The position numbers and the translations under genes are program-made. From Epiperipatus broadwayi (lineage: Eukaryota > Onychophora > Udeonychophora > Euonychophora > Peripatidae): a stretch of DNA of 64,000 nt. The stretch is from NCBI GenBank assembly GCA_028023455.1, contig JAQFVV010000031.1, forward strand, positions 1,862,001 through 1,926,000, in the 5' to 3' direction. Position 1 is the first letter of the stretch. Each line of letters begins with the position of its first letter. Under the pieces are notes generated by a model that was not told the DNA's origin, did no database searches, and worked only from the letters and a program-made list of their open reading frames with translations. Of the stretch, positions 49,413-61,769 are shown piece after piece.

Positions 49413-50620
49413 GCATACCATTAAAATTTCCAATAAGCTATAAAACACCCTGATTGGTCTTATATATTTTTTTATTATACAGAGAATATATAATTTTTTT
49501 TTGTTGATATATCGTCAAGATGACAGGAAATCCAAACCTCACTTGTATAGAACAGATTTGGCAGTATGACATCTCTATACACAACTATTTCACTTATCGT
49601 AACCTGTGCTGCTCTTTTACATACAAATCTGTCTTTCCATTTGAAAAGCTATAAAGATAATTACATTGATTCACATTCTCAAGTTAAAAACTATCCAGAC
49701 TAAAAGTTGCTGATTTCCCCCTTCCCTACTGACTTATAAAGCACCTACTTTTTTTTAATCTTTAATTGCTTAACTAATATTTTTATAGGTTGCTTTCAAA
49801 CCTTAATAATCATTGATAGTAATATAAATGTAGATGCTAAGGGCCTTGTAAATATAAGTGTCAATATCTTCAGCAGATCTTGCTCTCTGAATTACTTATT
49901 TCATATTGCTATATCTTATTATAGATTATTTCTCACTTTTTATATATATAATCACATATTATTCTTTAATAAGATCATTTTCCTTTTGTTTTATAAAACA
50001 CAATGATTGAATAATAAAGGAAACATAAAACTGGGGAACATTTATTACAATCTTTTTTTTATTATTTGTTAATGATTCTTTTATCTACTTGTTTTTTTAA
50101 AAAGAACTTTTTATTCATACGTTCTGTTGTTTTTTTAAAAAAACAATAACAATAACTACTTCACTCTTTTCGGTGCTTACATATATATTAGGTTATAATT
50201 AAAACTATAATTATAATGTACCAACAACTCCTGTTCTAATTAGTTAATAAACTAGTGCAAAACAAGATCAATTCAAATTTTTTTCTACTTCGAGCAAATA
50301 GATATTATTTATTGTATTCTCTTTTCTCGTTGTTTTTAAAATTTACTCAAAAATACATATTTTATTTGATTAACGTGAATAAATATATTTTTACAAAAAT
50401 GTTTTTCTTTACTTTGATTTCTTCTTTGTAAACTCTTGGTAATATTTAGTTCTTTCACTATCTCATTTTCAAATGAAAATTATAGCAAGATCATCTAAAC
50501 CAGACCATGTTATCTTTTCCATTTTGTTAAATATTTTTTAAAACATTTCAATTAGTATTAAAAATGTAAAATATAATTCATCTTAGATATCTTTTTTTTT
50601 TTTAAGAAAAAAAATTATAT
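49413..50620. other. Unique AT-rich sequence
   Basis: No repeat of the families above and no convincing ORF. Confidence 0.4.
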
Positions 50621-50667
50621 ATATATTTAATTGTATTTTTGAAATTGTTTTCTTTTTCATCCAAGCA

Positions 50668-50859
50668 ATGTCTGATTTGCTAATCTCTATAGCATTAGCA
50701 TTTATTGTCTTGGACATGTGTTTAGTAATTTTAACATTAATATTACTAATTAAGTATATGATAGAAAATACTTATAATGTGCAGGATATGCTTAAAAAAG
50801 GCTCATTACATATTGATGCTTATATACAAATATTACGAACAGGTTCTCACAAAACCTGA
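50668..50859 (+). CDS. Small membrane-protein ORF, possible terminal exon
   Basis: A 63-codon frame: MSDLLISIALAFIVLDM, then CLVILTLILLIKYMIENTYN and a polar tail ending RTGSHKT and a TGA stop. Residues 4-30 form one strong hydrophobic segment followed by a positive/polar side, as in single-pass small membrane proteins. Just upstream, TTGTTTTCTTTTTCATCCAAG looks like a good splice acceptor (pyrimidine tract and AAG), with the ATG two bases later. The frame could therefore be the coding exon of a small spliced gene. It lies in the least repetitive part of the window. I do not recognise the protein, and hydrophobic frames arise easily in AT-rich DNA. Confidence 0.3.
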   Translation: MSDLLISIALAFIVLDMCLVILTLILLIKYMIENTYNVQDMLKKGSLHIDAYIQILRTGSHKT

Positions 50860-50879
50860 TTTACCTAGAGTATATTGTC

Positions 50880-53640
50880 TTTACATTTTCTATTACTTTA
50901 TACAGAGATTAAACAGAGAACTAGGCTATTTAAAATGTTTAACTTTGTTATAGTAATTATATATATATACAGTTGTGCTTCTTAATGATACAAGTGATTT
51001 CATTATTTTATATTATAACACTGAAAATGTGTCACGTGTTTATTCCAATTCTAAAAAATAAAATGAAGAAAGACAAGAAAGTTAAAGGAAGAATAAAGAT
51101 TTGAGTCAGCAGTGCTGTTCCTGTTAAAAAATATAAATATCATTATGCCAACTATATTTCAAATGTCAAAAGAAGTGTAAAAAAATGATTGATAACGAGA
51201 GAGATTCATATCATGTATAGTTTAATTTCTTTTAAAGATTGACAGAGTTGTGACTTAATGTGTCATTTCCAATTAATGTTTTTTCTAGCGTCTAACCTGA
51301 ATGAAAAAAAAAGGCAAAGAGAAAAGAGCGTGCGCTCCGAGAAAAAGTGATATTCACATACAAGAAGATAATACGATGTAAACCAATAAAATAAATATTT
51401 ATTTTTAATTTTATTGGCTTAGAGATGTGCAAGCAATGACAAATTACCACTGACCAAGATTATCCTTTTATCTTAATATTCTATAGCCTTCTTATCCTAA
51501 TCTGCCTTCAGGTAGAGAACACACATATACGCATAAAGCCCACTATTTTTATTTGACAGATATATAATTAAATTCTTGCTTTACTAGAATTTATATATAT
51601 GTATTTTATCAAACTGTTATTTGTTTTTGTATTATATTCACTTTAGTTTATTTTCTTTCTTCATCTCCTACTGTTATAATTTTAATTTTTATCTAGGTGA
51701 AAGCCTGACCGCCATTATTTGTTTTCTAATATTTGTGATTATTTTTTAGAACTGACAGAGAAGAATGCGCATCTGTCGAACTAGAGAGTGATAAAACGCA
51801 CCCTCAGAACAAGCGATTTGCAATGTTAGCAAGATCTTTGACATTTGAACGTCTTTCAATAACGAGGAAAGAATGTAGTAATGTTTAACTATTTCCCTTT
51901 GACCTGCATCAGCGTGTTAACCCACTAACACCAATTCACACGCAGTTTTTATTTGCTGGACATTCCAGCTTAGTAATGCATTTTGGGACTATGTATTTTT
52001 TTTAATATTAATTTTAAACTGTACCTATTTTTAATTATTAATGGTATATTAAAAATGAATTATTTTTTTAATTTTCAAATTTTTCTGAACGTATATGATT
52101 TATTTTAAAATTATAATACATTTTTGTTGAAAAATGGGTATGTGATAAACTTTTGACAAAGTAATTAAAATTAATACATAATTCATGTGATTAATAAAAC
52201 ATATAATTGATACAAATGTGTTAAAAGTTAAATAGTAATTGCCTTTAGCGATAAAGTGCTTTAATTATATACACTATTTTCTTAAAACACTTTTATAAAA
52301 AAAATTGCTTGGGAAATCAAATTGCATCAGATATAATAGACTACTTGGATCAAGGTACCTTTAGTTCTCAAGTCCTTCAATTTATGACTTTACTAAATCA
52401 CACAGTGCAAAGAATATTCATACACATATATTATATTAAAAGAGAATACTAAAAGAAAAAAAAACATATAAGATTTATTTTGCTCTTAAGAATAATTAAA
52501 TATTACAGAGAATCACTCTATAATCTATTGATAAAATGATATGGACTTGACAATTGTGACTTAATATTTGTTTATATTTTATTAAGCCACATGATAAACT
52601 CAGGCTCCTAATGAAATCCACAAATCTCAACAGATGAACTGCCTTTCAGACATGAGGTTTAACTAAGTATAATTAATGAGTAAGGTCTGAACAAAAACAT
52701 CTTCTGCTTCTTTTTAAAATACAGTGTTGACTTATCATTGTCTTCTTTCTGTGCTCACTTTTTTAACCTTACTGTCTTTGGTCACTTAGAGAGATTTTAG
52801 ATTCCATCTTTATGAACCTCTCATGCTCTTTTCTTCACTATGACAATGGAAATGAGTAATTGAAATTTTTCATTTTTCAATTGCATGCATATAAAACTTG
52901 GCTTTGAAAATATGGCCATGAAATAAATTTCACAGATTAGATATCTGTACTTATGATCTTGCATAATACAGTACAATGAATCCATTTGGTCAATGAATGA
53001 ATGAATGAATGTATACTCAGGCAACTCTATTTAGTGTGTCTTTGCTCTCTACAAAAATGAAAAACCTATCAAGCATGGTCTAAAGTAGCTTACCTTACTA
53101 AATATAACTAGGCTGTCATACCTAATAGATTCATTATTAAAATTGAAGTCATTTGTACTATCAGTAACAATAACAAGAAAAAAATGATAAAAGTGGTAAT
53201 AATAAAGATGATAAACCAGAAATAGAGATCTTAATAAATATAAAAGTAAAAATGGGTGAACCTTGATGAAAATGAACTTTTAAATGGATCACAAAACTTA
53301 GAAATATTCTTAGTGAAATTTGTCTTTTAGATAAATAAATTTTAATTGAACAAATAGATGATTACAAGTTGTTTTGGAAGAATATATTATTAAATGAATG
53401 GATATCTTTTAATTGTAATTATATTTTGAACTATTTTATACAATGATCTCTTAGTAATATTACACAGACTAATATGTAATGCAATGTTTTGAGTGGTTCA
53501 ATTCTTCAGGTGTTGCAGGTAAGATAATGACATTATTAGCATGGAAGTCAATTTATCTTTAGATTCATTAGTGATGAATTTAAGGTGATCTATCAAAGTG
53601 AAAAGTCTATAGAAATTTTATATATTTATCTAAGACTATC
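50880..53640. other. Unique sequence, no feature recognised
   Basis: 51300-51360 and 51700-51960 are less AT-rich than their surroundings, but no frame or RNA is recognised. (GAAT)n occurs near 52992-53009. Confidence 0.4.
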
Positions 53641-53689
53641 CTCTTGATTTTTCTATTTTTTTTAAAAAAGCAAATGTTAATGAGTGATT

Positions 53690-53960
53690 TTGGATCAGTT
53701 ATGATTTATCTACACTAGGTTGATGTGCCATTCTAATGTGAATAGCTTCTTTAATTTCCATTTTCTTCTCTTTTTTTTTGATGGTCATTATTTTTATCTT
53801 TTCCTGATTAAATGTAGATTTTTAAACACATAGATGATCTGCTATTTTAGATATATCTGTTTTTTCTTTTCTAATCACTAGTTTGTGCTTTTTTAATTCC
53901 CTTTCAATGTGATTACTTATTTTGTCAATGTATATACTTCCACATTTACTGTATTATATC
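53690..53960 (-). pseudogene. PLE GIY-YIG endonuclease remnant, left arm of inverted pair 3
   Basis: The minus strand from about 53950 reads CGSIYIDKISNHIERELKKH, then KTDISKIADHLC, and after a stop STFNQEKIKIM and (frame change) EAIHIRMAHQPSVDK. This matches the PLE GIY-YIG pattern C..xYIGETsn.ierRlkeHk...DlSkiAdH...fN..kikil....EaihI, with YIG decayed to YID. Only the endonuclease end survives. Confidence 0.7.
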
Positions 53961-54079
53961 CATATATACCATTAATAATAAAAAAACTAAAGTAAATCTG
54001 CAATCAATATAAACATCAATCAGCTTTCAAAAATGACAACACCCTATGAAGAATCTTAACCTCTGCAAAAGCTAAATGT

Positions 54080-54310
54080 GAAATGTTGAAAAACAAAAAT
54101 TACATCTATGAAATACTATATAATATGGAAAGATGTACATTGGTGAAACAAGTAACTCCATAGAAAAATGATGAAAAGAGCACAAACTAATGATTAAAAA
54201 AACAGATTTACCTGAAGTAACAGTTCATGTTCATGCCAATAAATATATTCAATTGGGGAAAGATAAAAATATTGGACAAAGAGGAGAGAAATGCAAAGAA
54301 GAAACCTAAA
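54080..54310 (+). pseudogene. PLE GIY-YIG endonuclease remnant, right arm of inverted pair 3
   Basis: Plus-strand reading gives KCEMLKNKNYIYEI, then YGKMYIGETSNSIEK, a double stop, KEHKLMIKKTDLPEVTVHVH and QLGKDKNI. The YIY...MYIGET spacing is the GIY-YIG core. Mirror image of 53690-53960 around a ~120-bp centre. Stops and frameshifts make it inactive. Confidence 0.7.
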
Positions 54311-54471
54311 AGAAGTTATGTACATGATAATGGCAATAAACCAACAAATAAATCTAAGTAATAATTCATAATGTTTGGAACTCATTAATCAACTTTGCCT
54401 TTAAGAAAAAGTTGAGAAACAAAAAAATTCTCAAGGATAAGTATATCAAATTTCTACAGACTATTGCCTTT

Positions 54472-54534
54472 GGCACAATAGCCTAATTGGTAAAAGCATC
54501 ATTATGGATCTCTGGTTTAATTTCCATGCTAGTA
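54472..54534 (+). repeat. tRNA-like sequence (SINE-like), uncertain
   Basis: TAGCCTAATTGGTAAAAGC resembles a tRNA A box and D arm, and CTGGTTTAATTTCCA a decayed B box, but the two are about 10 bases closer than in a tRNA. A decayed tRNA-derived SINE head is possible. Confidence 0.35.
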
Positions 54535-55229
54535 CAGTTACTGGTCAGTACATAGTACCTGAAAAAAGAGAATTTAATTAAAACATTGTGTTACATTCTC
54601 ATCATCAGCATAATTTTCAACTATTATCAATCCTAATGCAGAATGGTCTATCCTAGTTTAATCAATCTTCTCTGAGCTCTAGCCTTTCTTCTCCACATCA
54701 CTCCAGAACACTTCCTTATTTTATCCATCCATCTAATGTGTGGCCTCTTTCTAAATCTTTTACAATCTCCTAAATTCAGTTTAAGATTTTAACTGTCTAT
54801 TTATTATCATCTCTTCTAGCAATATGTCTAGCTTAATTTCATTCCAGTATCTTAATTCTTTTAATGATATCAGTATCAACTGTTTATTCTTTTACTCATA
54901 TATTTTATTTTCATTCTCTTCCTTTTACTCCTAACATGTACTTCTCCATACTTTTTTGGGTAGTCTGAAATCTCTGTATTGCTTTTCTTTTAAGTGTCCA
55001 AGTCTCAGATCTATAGATAAGAAATAGTAAAACATAAACTTATTAAAAATTCATTGTTTTTAAACACATAGGCATATTCCCTTTTAATATCAAGTTATGT
55101 CTACAAAAAGCAATTGTATGATTAATTTCATCCATTATGTTTCCATCTATAATAATAATAATCTGACCAAGGTATTTCTAGTTGTTGGATTCTTCTAACT
55201 CATCATTATCAATCTTTATTTCCTTCTTT

Positions 55230-55994
55230 TGAGAAAATCTATTGAGCATTATTTTAGTTTTTTTAATGTTTACCTTAATCCTAATTTCTTACTTTCATCT
55301 GATAACTTTTGCAGCATTTCCTGAAGCTCTAAAGCATTATTTACAAAAACAGCTACATCATGACTTAAATAATCTACATTAACTTTTACTCTCTTAGCTT
55401 CTAATTTTAATCCACAAAAACTTTTTGCAAAACTGCTGTAAAAAGTTTTGGAGATATGGAATTAGCTTGTTGTACACTCTTCTCAATATTAATATCCCTT
55501 ATGTCATTATGTAATCTAATTATTGCTATTTTATTTTTATAAATATTCTTCAGAATATGACAATATCTTGAATCTATACCTTGATGATCCAATGCTTTAA
55601 TCACTGAAGAAATGCTTATACAATAAAATGCCTTTTCATAATCTACAAATTCAAAATATAATGGCAACTCATATTCATTGTTTTTTTTTATAACTTCTCT
55701 CAATATTTGGATATTATCTACTATACTAAAACTATTTTTACATACAGCTTGTTTTTTTGGTTGCTTGAAATCCAAAGTTCTTTGTAGATGAGTTGAAATT
55801 ATTTTGTATAAAACTGATAAAAGATTGAATACTTTTTTAAATATTAATATTAATACTGCATTCTTCCAATCATCTGGCACATCTTTATCATTTAGACATT
55901 TGATATAACTTTGCCAAAAAAATTTATATTTCTTCACCTGTTTTTTTAATATATCAATTATAATTCCATCATTAGCTGGAGTTTTTCCATCCAA
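55230..55994 (-). pseudogene. RTE LINE reverse transcriptase
   Basis: A 195-codon open stretch reads KTPANDGIIIDILKKQVKKY, then VPDDWKNAVLILIFKKVFNL, RTLDFKQPKKQAVCKNSFSI and YFEFVDYEKAF (motif A with its aspartate). Motif B is degraded to QQANSISPKLFTAVL, normally RQGDTISPKLF. Motif C should read FADD, but 55400-55340 gives KVNVDYLSHDVAVFVNNALE, with the double aspartate lost through a small deletion. Reverse transcription is therefore not possible from this copy. Confidence 0.88.
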
Positions 55995-56325
55995 AATTTA
56001 ATTGCATGTCTTACTTCATTTAAAATCCTCAACAATTCAGAAGATAGATTAATTGTAGGAGGTACTTTTCCTTATCCTTTATTCTTATATAATTCTTGAT
56101 ATAATTCTTCTACACATATCAAGATGTCATCTCTCTTTTTAGTAATAGTCCCATCTTCTTTTCTTATAGCAGATGTTGTTTTACACTCTTGATATTTTTA
56201 TTTCCTTCTACAATTTTTTTTGATAGTTCACAATTACACTTTCTTGTATCAGCGTCACTCTTTGTCACACTATTTTACAAAATTCCAATACATTGTTCTT
56301 CTTAATGCATTATTTTTATATATTT

Positions 56326-57260
56326 TCATATCCCTTCATTTCTTTGTAAATTGTCTTGTCTCAATGGAAATTTTATTGATAAATTTCTGCTTTTTGTAAT
56401 CTTTGTAACAGTTTTTAAAAGTGTATTAGATAGTTTCCTGTTGATTTCATTCAAATATGAATCAAGTTCAAAATCTGCGAATATTTGAAAATGATTTGCA
56501 AGTTCTAATTTAAATTCATTGGAATATTTCTGAAGATTATGAATACCAACTGTGAATATTGTTTTTCTTACTAATTTTGGTTTCTTTAGTTTTGCATTAA
56601 CATGTATCTTATATCTCACTAATTGATGATCACTTCGAATTTATTAAGAAAATTACAATCTTGAAATACATATTTTCTGTTAATTAAAATATAATTCAAT
56701 TTTGCTGTACCTTTATTTGGATGCTTCCTTATCCGTTTCTGTTTAAAATTTTTCTTAAAAATGGAATTCATAATATAAAGTTTTTTTTTGATAACTCCAA
56801 AAGTCTAAGTCCTCTCTCATTTCTATTACCACAACCAAAATTACCTACAGCATTTTCATCTTTCTATTGTTTACCAATCCTAGCATTAAAGCCTCTCATA
56901 ACAATTTTAAAATGTTATTCGGTCTGATCAAAAGCCTTTTGTACATTCATATAAAAATCCTTTACTTTTTCATTATAATGAGAAGTTGGGCATAAACTGA
57001 ATTATTTGCATTTGGTATCTGCTATTAAGCTAAATAACTAATTTTGCCACTTTGCCAAATATACCATCAATCTCCACAATGTTGTTCTTCCATTGTTTAT
57101 TTATAATGAATCCTATCTTACATGTACTCCCAATGTTTGTATCTTTGTAGTACAGTATAAGTTCACTTTTTAAATCAATCATCTCTTCACCTTTTCTTCT
57201 CATTTCACAAAGTCCAATAATGTTCCATTTAATATTAGACAGTCCTTCCAACTCTTGCAA
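56326..57260 (-). pseudogene. RTE LINE APE endonuclease and linker
   Basis: 57260 onward reads LSNIKWNIIGLCEMRRKGEE, containing the catalytic glutamate of the N-terminal GLCEvR motif, then GFIINKQWKNNIVEIDGI and KVAKLVI. After frame changes FKIVMRGFNARIG stands where GDFNA is expected, with the aspartate lost. NERGLRLLEL follows, then SDHQLVRYKIHVNAKLKK with the C-terminal S-D-H motif intact. 56619-56326 continues in the linker (NEFKLELANHFQIF). The endonuclease would nick target DNA; the lost GDFN aspartate and the frameshifts argue it is dead. Confidence 0.8.
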
Positions 57261-57290
57261 TCTTCCATCACTTGAACATTATCTGCAGTT

Positions 57291-58075
57291 GCAAAGCACC
57301 CAAAAAAGAGATTATTGGATCCACAAACAGGAAATTCTTAATATCCTCAGCCTTTGACTGTCAACCACTTTATAGTCCTATAGGAATAAAGACCATGATT
57401 TATTTTTGTCTATCGTGATTGTAAATATCTATTAGAAAAAGAAAATCATTTACATATACATCCATTCCATCTTCAAGAAAATGTAACTGATATTTCAGTT
57501 AATAATTAACTCAGAAACAAAAAGCCAATAAACTTACCATGCTGGTTAATGCAAGTTGGAGAGTAGTCCATCCATTCTCATATAATATATGAATAGTCAC
57601 ATAGCAATAACAGCTGTAATAACAAGAATGTATGGACATTAGGAATTTACGCTGCTCAATTCCTTTAAGATCTCCAAGAGGAATCAAATGGTCTTCTTTC
57701 AATTAACAGCAAATTTCTTTCTGCTGTCATATTACATATTACTGTATGATATTATTAAGTTATTACATTTAAAAAGTTTAAATAGAATCTGCATTTTTCA
57801 AAAAACATTTAACAATTAATATTAGATGATGGAGATAATCCAATGTAACAACAACTAAAATAAAATCACAACAAATTTTCAGACATTTTCACTGTTTTTT
57901 TTTAAAAAAGGCTAGGTTTATCAATGAAAGATAGATAATATTGAAGTGGTGCATATCTGCATGCAGATCTCCTATCATATATATATAATTTATTTATTAA
58001 TATTCACACATATTATCAATATGTGCTTGTATGCATGTACAATATTGCATCATTTTCTAAAGTTAAAGGCTGATC
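57291..58075. other. AT-rich sequence, nothing recognised
   Basis: No feature supported; the short ORFs here look random. Confidence 0.4.
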
Positions 58076-58083
58076 ATTTAAAT

Positions 58084-58480
58084 CAGAGGTCCCCAACCTT
58101 TTTGCACTTAAGAGCACATTTTATAATACCGGCCAGGTGGCGGGCACCATTTATTTTTTCAATCAGGTGGTGGGCACCATTTATTTTTTCAATGTAAATT
58201 TATAGTTGGATATTGTTAATAATACACATAATGTACAAAAAAATATTTATTTCAAAAATAAAATTTTAACATATAATTAACGTTTATATTTTTACACTGT
58301 AAAAGTATAGTATGCCCTACAATTTGATTACAATATAATACAATAATTTATAAAAAATTTAAAAAATTAAATTTATTTGTATCAGATAAATATTTTTTTA
58401 TCGTATTTGGATAGTGGCGGGCACACAAAAAATGATCTGCGGGCACAATGGTGCCATGGGCATAGGGTTGGGGACCACTG
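58084..58480. mobile_element. Non-autonomous hAT transposon (MITE), complete
   Basis: 397 bp bounded by terminal inverted repeats CAGAGGTCCCCAACC and (right end, reversed) CAGTGGTCCCCAACC, differing at one base. An exact 8-bp duplication ATTTAAAT flanks it at 58076-58083 and 58481-58488. An 8-bp duplication with CAGNGG-type ends is diagnostic of hAT transposons. Inside, GGTGGCGGGCACCATTTATTTTTTC-like units occur twice at the left end (about 58134 and 58167), and a related inverted GGCGGGCAC piece lies near the right end. It has no transposase, so it must be moved by a related autonomous hAT. Confidence 0.95.
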
Positions 58481-58488
58481 ATTTAAAT

Positions 58489-60060
58489 CATGTGATTTTA
58501 TTTTAAGAAAAAGTATATCTTGTTAAAAGTAGAATCAATTAAGAAAAAATGTTAAAATATTATATACAATGGGAGAAGGGTAGGTAGCCATTAAAAAAGG
58601 GAGCATAAGTGCCATATTTCTCTATCTATACATACCATCAGTGGTAATAGTTATAGTTGAACACCTTTAGATGCTTTAAAATGTTAAAAGTAAGAAACAA
58701 TTATCAGGAAACCTATGTGGTTGCACAAAGGATTGTAGAAGCAAAAACTAAGATGGAACAGTAATTAGAGAAATTAGATTGAAATCCATTAAGAAAACTC
58801 GCAAGATACAACCCCAGGCATAAAATTGGAAAGGGACATTCTCTTAATATTCGACATTATTCTGTATTACCCTGTATAGATTCTGTATTATTCTGCTTTA
58901 TTTTATTTTATCAAATAATTATCAAAAATATATAATATAGAAGTCTGTATCCTGCTTAAAATTCTACTCAGTACCTGCAAAGAAGAAATAGAAAATGTTA
59001 ACCATATCTGCCACTTTGCATGAGTAGTTGGGCATTGGCTTCTCCATGGTCATTGGTGAAGTTGGCATCCCGAGAAGTTCCATCAGGATGTAGAAGATCC
59101 ATCAACATCCTACTATAGCCATGCCAGTCCAAAGATATTAAACCCATCTACCTATCTGAACAGAAGTCTCAAAGTCACAAATTTTATTGCTAGTAAAAAA
59201 TTGTGTAAATTATTTATATCAGTATTTATTAATGCTAAATCTGCTGGCTTAATTATTTAAATAATTTAGAAATCTATATTTTGCATTTTATTTTTGTATT
59301 ACCTTGAATGATGGAGGGAGTTAAATTTCAATTGATTATATGTGTTTACACATCTCTGCTCTCAAAGTTCCAAAAGATGGAGTGAGCTGTCAAGACCATC
59401 TTTAAAACACTTAAATTTTAAAAGTAATAATGTATATAAATTGTTTTACTTAATTTGTCTTATTTCTTCATCATGTCAAGGAAAGTAATATTTTAATTCT
59501 TAAAATTATGTACAAAATAAATGAAGGGTGGTGAGTGTATTTCTATTCAAATAAATTATAAATTGTTGTTTCTTGTATTGCTCTCTATATGTGTAATCTA
59601 ACCTAAGTATTAGAAATTGATTTATTTAAGATATTCATAATAAAAATAATACATGCTGTTTAAAGTGTTACTTCAAATGCAGTTTAAATTAATAAATCTT
59701 TTTGATAAAATGATTATCTGTAATAAAAACTATTGCAAATGTGGCAATATTTATAATTTAAGATTTTATTATGTAAGAAGTAAAATTAACAACATTCTCT
59801 AAATGTATATTAGATTGATTCTCGATGCCATATAATATCTATATAAATTAAAACTGCAATCCATGTATAAACTATGTAAAAAATAATGGATTGGCTATCA
59901 GCTTATTTCAGGAGTAAATAATTCTCCCAAGACTTAAATACTGTTTGAATAGATTTCAAATTTTAGATTATTAAAATAGTTATTGTGGATGGGTTTAATT
60001 ATAAAAATGAATTATATGTGGTTAACTGGGGATGCTTCTGATTTATATATAAAGTAAGTT
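58489..60060. other. AT-rich sequence, nothing recognised
   Basis: 59000-59160 is locally richer in G and C but has no frame I recognise. Confidence 0.4.
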
Positions 60061-60130
60061 TCATAATGCTTATTCGTGTGGGTGGAAGACTTAATAATTT
60101 GTTTACCTTTCTATATATATATTTACGTTC

Positions 60131-60403
60131 CTACCTCCATACATGTTTGGCAATGGTCATATCATTATTATTTAACTTCATCATATATACTCTGTATGGT
60201 TCATGTGTTATACTATCAAATTGTGAGAGGGCAGACCAGATGCTGTGTGCCCAGATTTCTAATTCATAGATTAGCATCAGTCTAGGTACCACAGGGGCCG
60301 GAGACTCCTTGTGACTCCAAATCCTAGATTTAGCACATTTTTGCTCTCTCCACTGGAATGCACTCTTGGTTAGAAGCAGATGCACCTCTGCATCCAGAGA
60401 CAT
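60131..60403 (-). pseudogene. Unidentified ORF, possible retroelement fragment
   Basis: A 90-codon frame reads SLDAEVHLLLTKSAFQW, then KSRIWSHKESPAPVVPRLML and AHSIWSALSQFDSI. The first ~55 codons come from a segment clearly less AT-rich than its surroundings; the last part is ordinary AT-rich sequence. No domain or family is recognised. It may be part of a repeat that occurs only once in this window, or an accidental frame. Confidence 0.25.
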
Positions 60404-60990
60404 TCACTCTTCAGCTGTGAACCATACCATCAGATCGCTAAGTCAATCATTCTTGTTTTATGTGCCATTATCCCCACTCATATAGGTACAACAATTTCTA
60501 AGTAATGTTTGCCTTTAGCCTTTGCCTGTGCTCATTAACAACCCTGGGTGACCTAAACTCAAACCCATACAAAAGTTGTCCTATTAAATAAATATGTTGT
60601 TAACTCTGTTCAAACATAGAATGAGCTGATAGCTTATAATATTTCCAATTAAACTATATAAAGCATGCATCATTATTGTAAGCTGCCACTATCTTTCATA
60701 ATGCTATGTAAAAGCCAGTAGATCATTCCAATCTAATATTTATAAACTACTCTCTCTATCATTTTAACTTTATAATAAAACATATTATTCTTATTAATTA
60801 AGTGTACATCTTTATTGCAAGTTGGAACTATTAATTATTAAAGCTATCATTAAGTAAGTCATTTAATAGCAGCATAAGCATACTTCCATGGTTTTGATTC
60901 TTATAAATGTAATACTAGCTCTATAACATTAGCAATGATTAAAGCCCCAAATCATACTGACAATAGTAATATAAATAAATTAGTGTAAGA
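60404..60990. other. AT-rich sequence, nothing recognised
   Basis: No feature supported. Confidence 0.4.
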
Positions 60991-60995
60991 CTTAC

Positions 60996-61066
60996 AGGTG
61001 CTAGAGTAATGGAATGTTGGAAGTTATGGAGAACCTTGGGAGAGTCTGTGTTTGAACCCTGAGCTA
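60996..61066 (+). repeat. tRNA-like sequence (SINE head), uncertain
   Basis: GCTAGAGTAATGG (A-box-like) and GTGTTTGAACCC (B-box-like) lie at normal tRNA spacing. The stems are poor, so it is not a tRNA gene. About 70 bp of unassigned sequence follows before AT-rich DNA. Confidence 0.35.
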
Positions 61067-61769
61067 TGTCATGCTGTATAAAGAAGGAAATCTGGGTGAC
61101 ATCAAATATGTTAATTAGGTAATTAAGGCTAGGAAATTTAGGTAGGAGTGTAAACTAGGAACTTGGGGGTAATCCATTGTATTCTAGTTGAGAGACTCTG
61201 CTTGATCTTTTGGTCTTGTTGACTGATTATACAATCTTGACCATTACAATATTAAGAATTGTCTCATGCAATAATATTTCTATTTATTTTACCAGTGCTT
61301 ACATTTCAATGTTAGATTCCCAGAATTTTTTTAAAAAAAAAACTTTGTCTTGTTGGATAAATTGTTGCATCATTATCAATTAAAAAAACAATTTTTAATT
61401 GGAGAATTTAATGTATGTCTTAAAATGAATGATAAATACTACCAAAATTATTACAAATAATGATATTGGCTCAGTAAGCACAAATGCAGAAATGCAAGTT
61501 AATATCAAATGTTTGTATGACACATAGATTTTATGTTGTGAATTTTTTTTGTTTAGATATTATAACAGAACTTAGATGAGTAACATTCAAATACTAGTAT
61601 CTTATGGATTATGTTATAGTTAAAAGATAAAATATACAAAAGTAGATTTTTATATTTTTGTTAGATAAACCAGAAATTTATTTGCTCCAACATCAAAATG
61701 AATTGCATTAAAAATAGATTTTGTATTAAACATATGAACAAAGGAATTTGATATTGGTTTTTTTAGAAG

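Larger units (their letters stand above)
54600..57290 (-). mobile_element. RTE-clade LINE, decayed, nearly full length
   Basis: Minus-strand order: endonuclease (57.26-56.6 kb), linker (56.6-56.3), reverse transcriptase (56.0-55.2) and C-terminal tail (54.8-54.6) with a final TGATGATGAGAATG-like simple tail. Every module matches the RTE clade, which has one main ORF with an APE endonuclease and a short 3' end. Stops and frameshifts occur in all modules. The tail (RKRPHIRWMDKIRKCSGVMW) is the same family as the fragment at 31.39 kb. Confidence 0.88.
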
